DNA of 5,778 nucleotides from Acidimicrobiales bacterium (GCA_030044045.1 JASHWO010000236.1:1-5778); one strand, 5' to 3'; shown: positions 1-5,378, numbered from the stretch's first letter. Notes: generated by a model from the letters alone, not told the origin. Translations and numbers: made by a program.

Positions 1-1354
1 AGCCGTGCACCGTGGCCCGGGCCACGGCGGCGGGGCCGCCGGGGTGGGCCGCCAGCTCGGTGGCGGTGGCCGAGGCGGCCAGGGTGTTCAGCAGGGCCGT
101 ACCGATGGACGCGCCGACCTGTTGCGAGGTGTTGGTGGTGGCCGAGGTCACGCCCACGTCGCCCGGGTCGGCGTTGCTGGTGGCGGTGGACACGCACGGC
201 ACCAGCGCCAGCCCCAGCCCGAAGCCCAGCAGGATCTCGGTGGGCAGGATGTGGGAGGCGTAGGGGGCGCCGGGCGTGAGCCGGGTGAGCAGGACCACCC
301 CGGCGGCGGCGATGAGCAGGCCGGGTACCACCAGGAACCGGGTGCTGCAGCGCGCCATGAGGCGGCTGGCCAGCTGGGTGGCCGCCAGCCCGTTCACCGC
401 CATGAGGGGCAGGAAGGCCACCCCGGTCTCGAGTGGGGAGTAGTGGTCGACCGTCTGGAGCAGGTAGGTGAGGAAGAGGAAGGTGCCGTACATCCCGAGC
501 ACCGCCAGGACGATGGTGAGGAAGGAGCCGCCGCGGTTCCGGTCGGCCGGGATGCGCAACGGCAGGATCGGGTTGGCCACCCGGGCCTGGAGGGCGAGGA
601 AGGCGGCCAGCAGCAGCGCCGAGGCGACCAGCGGGCCGACCACCGACGGCGAGCCCCAGCCGTCGGCGCCCGCCGCGCCCAGCCCGTAGACCAGGGCCAC
701 CAGGCCGGCCGAGCCGAGCACCGCGCCCGGCACGTCGAGCCGGACCCCGTGGTGCGGCGGCCGGCTGGGGACCATGGTCACCGTCCCGGCGGCCACGGCC
801 ACGGCGATGGGCAGGTTCACGTAGAGGCACCACCGCCAGTCGAGGTACTGGGTCAGGAAACCGCCGAGGATGAGCCCGAAGGCCGCGCCGGCGATGGTGA
901 TGGTGGCGTAGATGCCGAAGGCCCGTCCCCGCTCTCGCTGGTCGCTGAAGGTGGTGGTGAGGATCGAGAGCACCGACGGGGCCAGCAGCGCCCCGAGGGA
1001 CCCCTGGACCGCCCGCGCCCCGATCAGCATGGCCGTGTCCCGGGCCGCCCCGCCCACGGCCGAGGCCACGGCGAACCCCACCACCCCGGCGAGCAGGGTG
1101 CGCTTCGGCCCCACCAGGTCGCTGATGCGCCCGCCCAGGAGGAGCAGCCCCCCGAACCCGAGGGTGTAGGCGGTCACCACCCATTGGCGGTCGGTGTCGG
1201 AGAACCCCAGCGCGTGCTGGGCCGTGGGGAGGGCGATGAGCATGATGGTGGTGTCCAGGACCACCATGAGCTGGCCGCCGGCGATGACCACCAGGATCCA
1301 CCAGCGGGCCCGCGAGGTCGCGCCGACATCCGGCACCATCGGGCTGTCGGTCAT
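1..1354 (-). CDS. MFS drug:H+ antiporter, DHA2 (EmrB/QacA) family, 3' end outside window
   Basis: Inner-membrane exporter expected to expel drugs or other small amphipathic molecules in exchange for protons; the substrate cannot be read from sequence. The minus strand is open from an ATG at 1354 to the window edge: 451 codons, no stop. Visible signatures are LDTTIMLIALP in TM1 (residues 33-43, DHA2 motif D1), the loop 2-3 motif A GRISDLVGPKR (75-85), the TM4 Arg114 of motif B (ARAVQGSLGALLAP), motif C in TM5 as GAAFGLILGG (156-165, with Leu where classical members have Pro), then DWRWCLYVNLPI (172-183). A late NTSQQVGASIG segment is typical of 14-TM members. About 13 TM segments are present; family length of 450-550 suggests that only the last helix and tail are missing. 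There is no clear Shine-Dalgarno at the start; instead a short leader ORF overlaps it (ATGA). It is divergent from the DedA gene. The family call is firm. Confidence 0.93.
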   Translation of the reverse strand, partial: MTDSPMVPDVGATSRARWWILVVIAGGQLMVVLDTTIMLIALPTAQHALGFSDTDRQWVVTAYTLGFGGLLLLGGRISDLVGPKRTLLAGVVGFAVASAVGGAARDTAMLIGARAVQGSLGALLAPSVLSILTTTFSDQRERGRAFGIYATITIAGAAFGLILGGFLTQYLDWRWCLYVNLPIAVAVAAGTVTMVPSRPPHHGVRLDVPGAVLGSAGLVALVYGLGAAGADGWGSPSVVGPLVASALLLAAFLALQARVANPILPLRIPADRNRGGSFLTIVLAVLGMYGTFLFLTYLLQTVDHYSPLETGVAFLPLMAVNGLAATQLASRLMARCSTRFLVVPGLLIAAAGVVLLTRLTPGAPYASHILPTEILLGFGLGLALVPCVSTATSNADPGDVGVTSATTNTSQQVGASIGTALLNTLAASATATELAAHPGGPAAVARATVHG

Positions 1355-1386
1355 CGGGCGCCGCCCGGGGCTGGTGGTCGGTTCAT
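1351..1386 (-). CDS. Possible 11-residue leader ORF overlapping the MFS start
   Basis: On the minus strand, ATG at 1386 opens MNRPPAPGGAR and stops with TGA at 1353-1351, which overlaps the MFS start codon as ATGA. A weak purine-rich sequence (GGGAACAGGAACG) precedes it, while the MFS start itself has no recognisable Shine-Dalgarno. The geometry suits translational coupling or reinitiation. The peptide is Pro-rich (three of 11 residues), which could slow ribosomes. It may also be chance, since short ORFs are common in GC-rich DNA; the matching arrangement at the DedA gene is what makes it worth listing. Confidence 0.3.
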   Translation of the reverse strand: MNRPPAPGGAR

Positions 1387-1398
1387 CGTTCCTGTTCC

Positions 1399-1423
1399 CG
1401 GTGTGGCGCCTGCCCCCACACCG
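1399..1423. promoter_or_regulatory. Candidate operator: 8-bp inverted repeat with 9-bp spacer
   Basis: CGGTGTGG (1399-1406) and CCACACCG (1416-1423) are exact reverse complements separated by nine bases, giving a 25-bp dyad in the intergenic region between the divergent MFS and DedA genes. Efflux pumps are often controlled by TetR- or MarR-type dimers bound at such sites, and this one overlaps the putative MFS -10 box. No regulator gene lies in the window, so the binding protein is unknown. It could alternatively form a hairpin in RNA. Confidence 0.4.
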
Positions 1424-1425
1424 TA
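1420..1425 (-). promoter_or_regulatory. Candidate -10 box (TACGGT) for the MFS gene
   Basis: TACGGT on the minus strand fits the actinobacterial TANNNT -10 pattern and would start transcription near 1413, about 27 bases before the leader ATG. No convincing -35 hexamer lies 16-18 bases upstream. The box overlaps the right arm of the inverted repeat at 1399-1423, so a protein bound there could block it. Weak evidence. Confidence 0.3.
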
Positions 1426-1430
1426 CCAAG

Positions 1431-1444
1431 CCCGGCCGGCCGGG
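1431..1444. repeat. 14-bp perfect palindrome ahead of the DedA -10 box
   Basis: CCCGGCCGGCCGGG reads the same on both strands and sits seven bases before the TAGACT -10 box, where a -35 element would lie. It may be a regulator site, but runs of CCGG are expected by chance at this base composition. Confidence 0.25.
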
Positions 1445-1450
1445 CGGCCG

Positions 1451-1456
1451 TAGACT
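1451..1456 (+). promoter_or_regulatory. Probable -10 box (TAGACT) of a leaderless transcript
   Basis: TAGACT matches TANNNT, and seven bases (1457-1463) separate it from ATG at 1464. This is the spacing at which actinobacterial promoters start transcription on the A of the start codon. The message would therefore be leaderless and open with the 12-codon ORF at 1464. No TTGACA-like -35 is seen, which is common for such promoters. Inferred from sequence spacing only. Confidence 0.55.
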
Positions 1457-1463
1457 CCGGCCG

Positions 1464-1502
1464 ATGGCCGAGGTCGTTGCCGTGGCGAGCCCGGCCGGGT
1501 GA
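1464..1502 (+). CDS. Probable 12-residue leaderless leader ORF coupled to DedA
   Basis: ATG at 1464 opens MAEVVAVASPAG and ends with TGA at 1500-1502, which overlaps the DedA GTG as GTGA. The ATG lies seven bases after a TANNNT box, as expected for a leaderless message, and the DedA GTG has no Shine-Dalgarno. It would thus be reached by ribosomes that finish this peptide. Leaderless short ORFs ahead of genes are well documented in mycobacteria. The peptide has no obvious sensing residues (no Cys, Trp or His run), so a pure coupling role is more likely than attenuation. Confidence 0.42.
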   Translation: MAEVVAVASPAG

Positions 1503-2125
1503 GCATCCACCACCTCATCGTCACCTACGGGTACGCCGCCGTCTTCGTGCTGGTCGCCGTCGAGAGCTTCGGGGTGCCCCTGCCCGGCGAGACGGCGCTG
1601 GTGGCCGCCGCCACCTACGCCGGCGCCACCCACCGGCTGTCGGTGTGGGCCATCTTCGCGGTGGCCGCTGCCGCCGCCGTGCTGGGCGACACCGGCGGCT
1701 ACTGGATCGGCCACAAGGGCGGCTACCGGCTGCTGCGGCGTTGGGGGCACTACGTCCGCCTCGACGAGCCGGGGATCAAGGTGGCCCGCTACCTCTTCGC
1801 CCGCCACGGGGGGAAGGTGGTGTTCTTCGGGCGGTTCGTGTCCGTGCTCCGCACCTACGCCGCCTTCCTCGCCGGCACCGCCCGCATGCGCTACGCCCGG
1901 TTCTTCCTGTGGAACGCTGCCGGAGGGATCCTCTGGGCGGCGGTGTACGCCTTCGGCGCCTACTTCGCCGGCTCGGCCCTGGCCGCGGCGTCCACGCCGG
2001 TGGAGCTGGCGCTGGTGGGGGCGGCCGTGGTGGCCGTCGTGGTGGCCGTCCTGCTGGTGCGCCATCACACGGCCCGGTTGGTGGGCCGGGCCGAGGCCAT
2101 GTTCCCCGGCCCGCTGGAGCCGTGA
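1499..2125 (+). CDS. DedA-family membrane protein
   Basis: A 208-residue integral membrane protein of the DedA (SNARE-associated, VTT-domain) family. Members are linked to undecaprenyl-phosphate or phospholipid flipping and to membrane energy homeostasis; this protein's substrate is not known. Visible family features are the N-terminal re-entrant region with GVPLPGETALV (about residues 25-35), GDTGGYWIGHKGG near 63-75, the central FGRFVSVLRTYAAFLAGT block with its key Arg residues, MRYARFF, and the WNAAGGILWAAVYAFGAYFAG helix. A last TM at about 167-187 is followed by a basic cytoplasmic tail. Ser replaces the Pro often found in RFxPxxR. GTG at 1499 is the only possible start, because the frame is closed by TAG at 1451 and no other ATG, GTG or TTG intervenes. 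It starts inside the leader ORF stop (GTGA). Length is normal for the family. Confidence 0.92.
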   Translation: MSIHHLIVTYGYAAVFVLVAVESFGVPLPGETALVAAATYAGATHRLSVWAIFAVAAAAAVLGDTGGYWIGHKGGYRLLRRWGHYVRLDEPGIKVARYLFARHGGKVVFFGRFVSVLRTYAAFLAGTARMRYARFFLWNAAGGILWAAVYAFGAYFAGSALAAASTPVELALVGAAVVAVVVAVLLVRHHTARLVGRAEAMFPGPLEP

Positions 2126-2147
2126 CCGCCGCGGTCGGGCCACGACG

Positions 2148-2166
2148 CGCCCGCCCAGGGCGGGCG
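2148..2166. terminator. Candidate bidirectional terminator hairpin
   Basis: CGCCCGCCC, one A, then GGGCGGGCG gives exact 9-base arms. As RNA it would fold as an 8-bp stem with a three-base loop. It lies 22 bases after the DedA stop and 36 bases after the end of the convergent hydrolase gene, so it can serve both strands. There is no U-tract on either side, as is usual for hairpins in very GC-rich actinobacteria. A second GC-rich imperfect dyad follows at about 2171-2191. Confidence 0.5.
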
Positions 2167-2202
2167 GAGGATCGCGGCGCCCCGGGCGCCCCGGGATCGG
2201 GG

Positions 2203-3252
2203 TCAGCCGGGTGTCGTGGAGAGGTAGAAGCGGGCGGGCACGCCGGGCGCCCGCCGGACCCGGCCCCGGGCCTCCAGCAGGACCAGGTGGGCCAGGGTCT
2301 CGCCGTTGGCCGCCCGCTGCATGAAGCTCGGGATCTCGTCCCACGGCCGCGACCACCCCAGCGACAGGGTGAGATCCCAGGCCGAGAGGCCCGGGCGTGC
2401 CGCCAGCACCGCCTCGATGGTCCACAATCGGGCGTCGTGGTGGTTCCCGATCTGGTCGAGGCGCGAGCCCAGGCCGGCGAAGCGGTACTCGTGCGCCGGG
2501 AGCACCTCCTCGGGGTCGAGCACGCGCAGCCGGGCCAGCGACTCCAGGTAGTCGCCGAGCGGGTTGGCGTGCTGCTGGGAGTGGAAGGAGATGTTCGGCG
2601 TGATCCGCGGCAGCACGTGGTCGCCGGAGAGCAGCAGCCGGTGGTGGTCGCTGTACAGGCAGAGGTGGCCGGGCGAGTGCCCCGGGGTCCAGATGGTGCG
2701 CAGGTCCCAGCCCGGGAGGTCGAGCACCTGGTCGTCGTCGAGGAGGACGTCGGGCTCGGCCATCGAGACCAGCGACCGGATCTCCATCGAGGCGTGCGCC
2801 AGGTCGGGCAGCTTGTCGTCCGGCACGCCTGAGAGGGTCAGGAGCTGGACCATGCGCGCCACCAGGTCGTCGGTCTCCACGTAGCGGCCCCGGAGGAGGG
2901 CGGCGTCGGCCGGGTGGAGGCCGACCCAGGCGCCCGAGGCCTCCCGCACCCTGCCCGCCAGGCCGTAGTGGTCCGGGTGGATGTGGGTGACCACCACCGC
3001 CCGGACGTCGGTGACGCTGCCCCCGGCCCGGGCCAGCCCGTCGTTCAATGCCTGCCAGGCCTCGTCCGTGTTCCAGCCGGCGTCGACCAGGGCCACCCCG
3101 CTGTCCAGCTCGAACAGGTACACCAGCACGTAGCGCAACGGGTTGTCGGGGATGGGCACGGGCACCGACCACAGCCCCGGTCGCACCTCCTCCACCGGCG
3201 GGAGGACGTGGTGGTCCCATGCTGCCTTCTGTTCGGTCCCCGTGACCAGCAC
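2203..3252 (-). CDS. Metallo-beta-lactamase-fold hydrolase, LACTB2-like
   Basis: Cytoplasmic metal-dependent hydrolase of 349 residues, with no signal peptide or TM segment. All expected ligands of a two-metal site are visible: the THIHPDH motif (residues 89-95; His90, His92, Asp94, His95), His192 in TPGHSPGH, Asp211 in SGDHVLPR and His254 in LPAHEY. VDAGW (Asp57) precedes the motif as usual. The C-terminal 80 or so residues (RLWTIEAVLAARP, then WSRPWDEIPSFMQR) resemble the winged-helix tail of LACTB2/glyoxylase-like proteins, and the WNTDEAW segment is typical of actinobacterial members. The natural substrate (thioester, phosphodiester, RNA or other) cannot be told. The frame stays open upstream to an ATG at 3378, but those 42 residues are low-complexity and cross the promoter region. 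GTG at 3252 is preferred because homology-like sequence begins there and a TANNNT box lies eight bases upstream. Confidence 0.88.
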   Translation of the reverse strand: MLVTGTEQKAAWDHHVLPPVEEVRPGLWSVPVPIPDNPLRYVLVYLFELDSGVALVDAGWNTDEAWQALNDGLARAGGSVTDVRAVVVTHIHPDHYGLAGRVREASGAWVGLHPADAALLRGRYVETDDLVARMVQLLTLSGVPDDKLPDLAHASMEIRSLVSMAEPDVLLDDDQVLDLPGWDLRTIWTPGHSPGHLCLYSDHHRLLLSGDHVLPRITPNISFHSQQHANPLGDYLESLARLRVLDPEEVLPAHEYRFAGLGSRLDQIGNHHDARLWTIEAVLAARPGLSAWDLTLSLGWSRPWDEIPSFMQRAANGETLAHLVLLEARGRVRRAPGVPARFYLSTTPG

Positions 3253-3254
3253 CG

Positions 3255-3271
3255 CCGTGCACCGTACACGG
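3255..3271. promoter_or_regulatory. 17-bp near-perfect palindrome over the hydrolase promoter
   Basis: CCGTGCACCGTACACGG is self-complementary except for one mispaired position (6 with 12) and its central base. It covers the putative -10 box and ends three bases before the GTG start, a good place for a repressor. It is short enough to be chance. Confidence 0.3.
3261..3266 (-). promoter_or_regulatory. Candidate -10 box (TACGGT) for the hydrolase gene
   Basis: TACGGT on the minus strand ends eight bases before the GTG at 3252. This fits a leaderless message within one base and agrees with the lack of a Shine-Dalgarno there. The box lies within a near-perfect palindrome at 3255-3271. No clear -35 is seen. 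Confidence 0.35.
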
Positions 3272-3307
3272 GGCCCGGATCCGCCACCACCATGGTCCCC
3301 CGGTGAG

Positions 3308-3329
3308 GGAAAGGGTGCAAGAAAGGTGC
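3308..3329. repeat. Two 11-base purine-rich direct repeats
   Basis: GGAAAGGGTGC (3308-3318) is followed at once by AAGAAAGGTGC (3319-3329), sharing AAAGG and the GGTGC end at a spacing of 11 bases, about one helical turn. They lie in the divergent control region and could be paired binding sites for a regulator. Only two imperfect copies exist, so this is tentative. Confidence 0.25.
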
Positions 3330-3382
3330 GTAACAGTGGCGACTCGGGTGCGATATGGTTTGAGAATTCCGTGGGCATCCTA

Positions 3383-3399
3383 GCGTTCAGGGAGAACGC
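3383..3399. promoter_or_regulatory. Candidate operator GCGTTC-N5-GAACGC
   Basis: Exact 6-base arms, GCGTTC (3383-3388) and GAACGC (3394-3399), flank AGGGA. The dyad sits where the -35 region of the TATCAT promoter would be, so a dimeric protein here could activate or repress the GGDEF-EAL gene. The arms are in GTTC/GAAC order, the reverse of the actinobacterial LexA box (GAAC then GTTC), so an SOS box is not claimed. Confidence 0.35.
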
Positions 3400-3403
3400 C
3401 CGA

Positions 3404-3409
3404 TATCAT
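3404..3409 (+). promoter_or_regulatory. Candidate -10 box (TATCAT) for the GGDEF-EAL gene
   Basis: TATCAT matches five of six bases of TATAAT and lies in the most AT-rich part of the region. Transcription would start near 3416 and leave a leader of about 90 bases before the GTG at 3506. The -35 is poor and coincides with the inverted repeat. An alternative is TTGAGA (3360-3365) with TAGCGT (3381-3386), but its spacer of 15 is short. Confidence 0.4.
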
Positions 3410-3495
3410 CACGTGTCGCGAGGCGACAACGTCCTTGCCAGGGCCTGGGTCGTCGAGCGTCCCTCGGGCCGGTTACCAGGGCGACCGGACAGCAC

Positions 3496-3502
3496 GGGAG
3501 GT
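3496..3502 (+). promoter_or_regulatory. Ribosome binding site that fixes the GGDEF-EAL start
   Basis: GGGAGGT ends three bases before the GTG at 3506 and, with the bases after it, closely matches the GGAGGTGA complement of the 16S rRNA tail. The open frame extends back to 3143, but no upstream start has such a site, so this decides the start. Confidence 0.7.
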
Positions 3503-3505
3503 GGA

Positions 3506-5323
3506 GTGGCTCGCACCGACCAGGCGGCTTGGCGATTCCAACAGGTGGTCAACGGCTGCCGGGACGCGTTCATCGAGTTCGACGGCGACTGCCTCGTCAC
3601 CGAGTGGAGCACCCGGGCCGAGGATCTGCTGGGCTGGAGCCGGGACGAGATGCTCGGCCGGACCGTGTTCGACTGCGTGTCCGAGCAGTTCGTCGAGGTG
3701 GTCGAGCAGGGCGTGGCGGTCGTCCGTTCGTCCGAGGCGTCGGGGAAGCTGGACACCCTGCGCATCGCCGCCCGGCCGATGGTGCTGCAGATGGAGCTGC
3801 GCCGCCGCTCGGGGGAGGGGCTGCTGGCCACCGGGTCGGTGCTCGTCACCGGTACCGGGAAGAACCTGCGCATCGGGGTGTTCGTCCACGACGGCTCCGC
3901 CGACGGTTCGGTGATGGCCGAGGCCGCGGCGCGCGACCAGCTCCACGACCAGCTCACCGGGCTGCCGAACCGCATGCTGTTCATGCAGCGGCTGTCGGCG
4001 GCCATCGCCGACCTGCGGCTCGGCGGTGGCTCGGTGGCCGTGGTCGGCCTCGGTCTCGACCGCTTCAAGGGCATCAACGACGCCCTCGGCCACGACGCCG
4101 GCGACGACCTGCTGGTGGCCGTGGCCTCCCGGCTGCGGCTGGCCGGCGGCGGGGTGCGACCCATGCTCTCCCGGCTGGGCGGCGACGAGTTCCTGGCCCT
4201 CTTCGAGGATCCGGGGGACCGGGCCGGCGCCGAGGCCGAGGCCTTCGCCGACCGGGCCCTGGCCGCGCTGGAGGACCCCTTCGACATCGGGGGCAGCGAG
4301 ATCTTCCTGACGGCCAGCGCCGGGGTGGCGGCCAGCGCCGACCCGGACGCCGACGCCACCACGCTGATCTCCGACGCCGAGGCGGCCATGCACGAGACGA
4401 AGGCGGGGGGAGGCGGCGGCCTGCAGGTGTTCGGCGAGGCCATCCGCCGGCAGGTGGTGGAGCGGCTGCACACCGAGCACTCGCTGCACCGGGCGCTCGA
4501 CCGTGGCGAGCTGACCCTCCACTACCAGCCGGTGGTCGACCTGTCGGACCATGCCACCGTCGGCGTGGAGGCCCTCATCCGTTGGGAGCACCCGGACCTC
4601 GGGCTGGTGAGCCCCGACCGGTTCATCCCGGTGGCCGAGGAGAGCGGCATGATCATCCCCATCGGGGCGTGGGTGCTGGAGGAAGCCTGCGGCCAGCTGT
4701 ACCGCTGGCGCCAGCACGGCCTGAGCCCCCACGCCGGCACGGTGGAGGTCAACCTGTCGGCCCGCCAGATCGACCACCCCGACCTGGTGGGGACGGTGGA
4801 GGCGGTGCTGGAGGCCACGGGGCTGCCGGCCGACAACCTCACCCTGGAGATCACCGAGAGCGCCCTCATGCGCGACGCCGACTCGGCCCTGGGCGTGCTG
4901 CAGGACCTGAAGCGGATCGGGGTGGCCCTGGCCATCGACGACTTCGGCACCGGCTACTGCTCGCTCAGCTACCTCCACCGGTTCCCGCTGGACATCCTGA
5001 AGATCGACAAGTCCTTCATCGACGAGCTGGAGGGGGGCGAGGGGGCGGAGATCGTCACCGCCGTGGTGAACCTGGCCCACACCCTGGGGCTCGACGTGGT
5101 GGCCGAAGGGGTGGAGACCGAGCGTCAGCTGGGTATCCTGCGGGAGATGGGCTGCGACTATGCCCAGGGCTACCTCTTCTCCCGGCCGGTCCCGGCGTCC
5201 GACCTCTCGGCGCCGTTCACTCCGGGGGGCACCGTCGGGCGGGTTCCGGCCGGGCGCGCCGTCTCCGACCCGCTGCCGGCGGTGGCCGGCAGCTTGGCCG
5301 CCGGTCGGGGAGGGGGGATTTGA
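3506..5323 (+). CDS. PAS-GGDEF-EAL protein, probable c-di-GMP phosphodiesterase
   Basis: A 605-residue soluble signalling enzyme with no TM segment or signal peptide. Domains: PAS-like sensor (about 9-127; WS-RAEDLLGWSRDEMLGR pattern), GGDEF (about 145-310), EAL (about 325-565), then a low-complexity tail. The EAL site looks complete: Gln341, E355-A-L, Asn416 in NLSARQ, Glu448 in EITES, D478-D479-FGTG, Lys499, Glu534 in AEGVE and Gln554 in QGY. It should therefore cleave c-di-GMP to pGpG. The GGDEF signature (225-229), Asn191 and Asp200 remain, but the first Asp of the usual LDLDRFK is Gly183, a metal ligand in cyclases such as PleD, and the RxxD inhibitory site is absent (VRPMLSRL before GGDEF). 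Synthesis is thus doubtful, and the domain may bind GTP and regulate EAL. GTG at 3506 is set by its Shine-Dalgarno. The last codons and stop lie in the opposite-strand tRNA-Pro gene. Confidence 0.93.
   Translation: MARTDQAAWRFQQVVNGCRDAFIEFDGDCLVTEWSTRAEDLLGWSRDEMLGRTVFDCVSEQFVEVVEQGVAVVRSSEASGKLDTLRIAARPMVLQMELRRRSGEGLLATGSVLVTGTGKNLRIGVFVHDGSADGSVMAEAAARDQLHDQLTGLPNRMLFMQRLSAAIADLRLGGGSVAVVGLGLDRFKGINDALGHDAGDDLLVAVASRLRLAGGGVRPMLSRLGGDEFLALFEDPGDRAGAEAEAFADRALAALEDPFDIGGSEIFLTASAGVAASADPDADATTLISDAEAAMHETKAGGGGGLQVFGEAIRRQVVERLHTEHSLHRALDRGELTLHYQPVVDLSDHATVGVEALIRWEHPDLGLVSPDRFIPVAEESGMIIPIGAWVLEEACGQLYRWRQHGLSPHAGTVEVNLSARQIDHPDLVGTVEAVLEATGLPADNLTLEITESALMRDADSALGVLQDLKRIGVALAIDDFGTGYCSLSYLHRFPLDILKIDKSFIDELEGGEGAEIVTAVVNLAHTLGLDVVAEGVETERQLGILREMGCDYAQGYLFSRPVPASDLSAPFTPGGTVGRVPAGRAVSDPLPAVAGSLAAGRGGGI
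5276..5304 (-). terminator. Candidate tRNA-Pro 3' hairpin, inside the EAL gene tail
   Basis: CCGGCGG (5276-5282) and CCGCCGG (5298-5304) are inverted repeats, and further GGCC pairing inside is possible with a small bulge. On the minus strand the hairpin begins right at the end of the mature tRNA, so it may terminate or help process its transcript. It has no U-tract. On the plus strand it is part of the EAL coding tail, so base composition alone could account for it. Confidence 0.3.
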
Positions 5324-5378
5324 ACCCCCGGCCTCGTGCACCCAAAGCACGTGCGCTACCTGGCTGCGCTACTCCCCG
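5305..5378 (-). tRNA. tRNA-Pro, anticodon UGG
   Basis: A complete 74-base cloverleaf (to the discriminator) reads on the minus strand. The acceptor CGGGGAG pairs fully with CTCCCCG. The D-stem is GCGC/GCGC with an AGCCAGGTA loop. The anticodon stem CGTGC/GCACG holds loop TTTGGGT, giving anticodon TGG. The variable region is AGGCC. The T-stem GGGGG/CCCCC carries TTCAAAT. The discriminator is A, and the C1-G72 pair with A73 is typical of proline tRNAs. The next genomic bases are CCG, so CCA is not fully encoded and must be finished by nucleotidyltransferase. The plus-strand EAL gene overlaps its last 19 bases. UGG reads CCA and, with wobble modification, other proline codons. Confidence 0.97.

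Larger units (their letters stand above)
3253..3505. other. Divergent control region between hydrolase and GGDEF-EAL genes
   Basis: About 250 bases with no supportable gene, although frames stay open through it on both strands because stops are rare at this GC content. Base composition is visibly AT-richer from about 3305 to 3415, as expected for promoters. It holds the hydrolase promoter at its left end, two 11-base purine-rich units (3308-3329), a TTGAGA (3360-3365), the inverted repeat at 3383-3399, the TATCAT box at 3404-3409, and a small hairpin at 3412-3431 (TGTCGC, GAG loop, GCGACA, with two further pairs around a bulged A). Confidence 0.6.

Noticed and set aside
5..1453. 482-codon plus-strand open frame
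   Set aside because: It is antisense to the MFS gene, rich in Gly, Arg, His and Pro with no membrane or family pattern, and is explained by the scarcity of stops at high GC.
1477..2832. 451-codon plus-strand open frame across DedA and the hydrolase
   Set aside because: It is a shadow frame of the DedA gene that continues antisense into the hydrolase; its product is low-complexity and Arg/Gly-rich.
3383..3399. LexA/SOS box
   Set aside because: The half-sites are in GTTC then GAAC order, the reverse of the actinobacterial LexA consensus.
3143..3505. N-terminal extension of the GGDEF-EAL frame
   Set aside because: It overlaps the hydrolase gene antisense and the control region, and a strong ribosome binding site marks GTG 3506.
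3301..3505. c-di-GMP riboswitch ahead of the GGDEF-EAL gene
   Set aside because: I could not find the conserved GEMM core or its paired stems on either strand.
3473..5350. 625-codon minus-strand open frame and a 625-codon second plus frame (3529-5406)
   Set aside because: Both are alternate frames of the GGDEF-EAL gene, which has clear domains; their translations are repetitive and match no family I know.
5305..5378. tRNA-Pro as the attachment site of an integrated element
   Set aside because: The neighbouring genes look like ordinary chromosomal genes; no integrase and no repeat of the tRNA 3' end is visible in the window.
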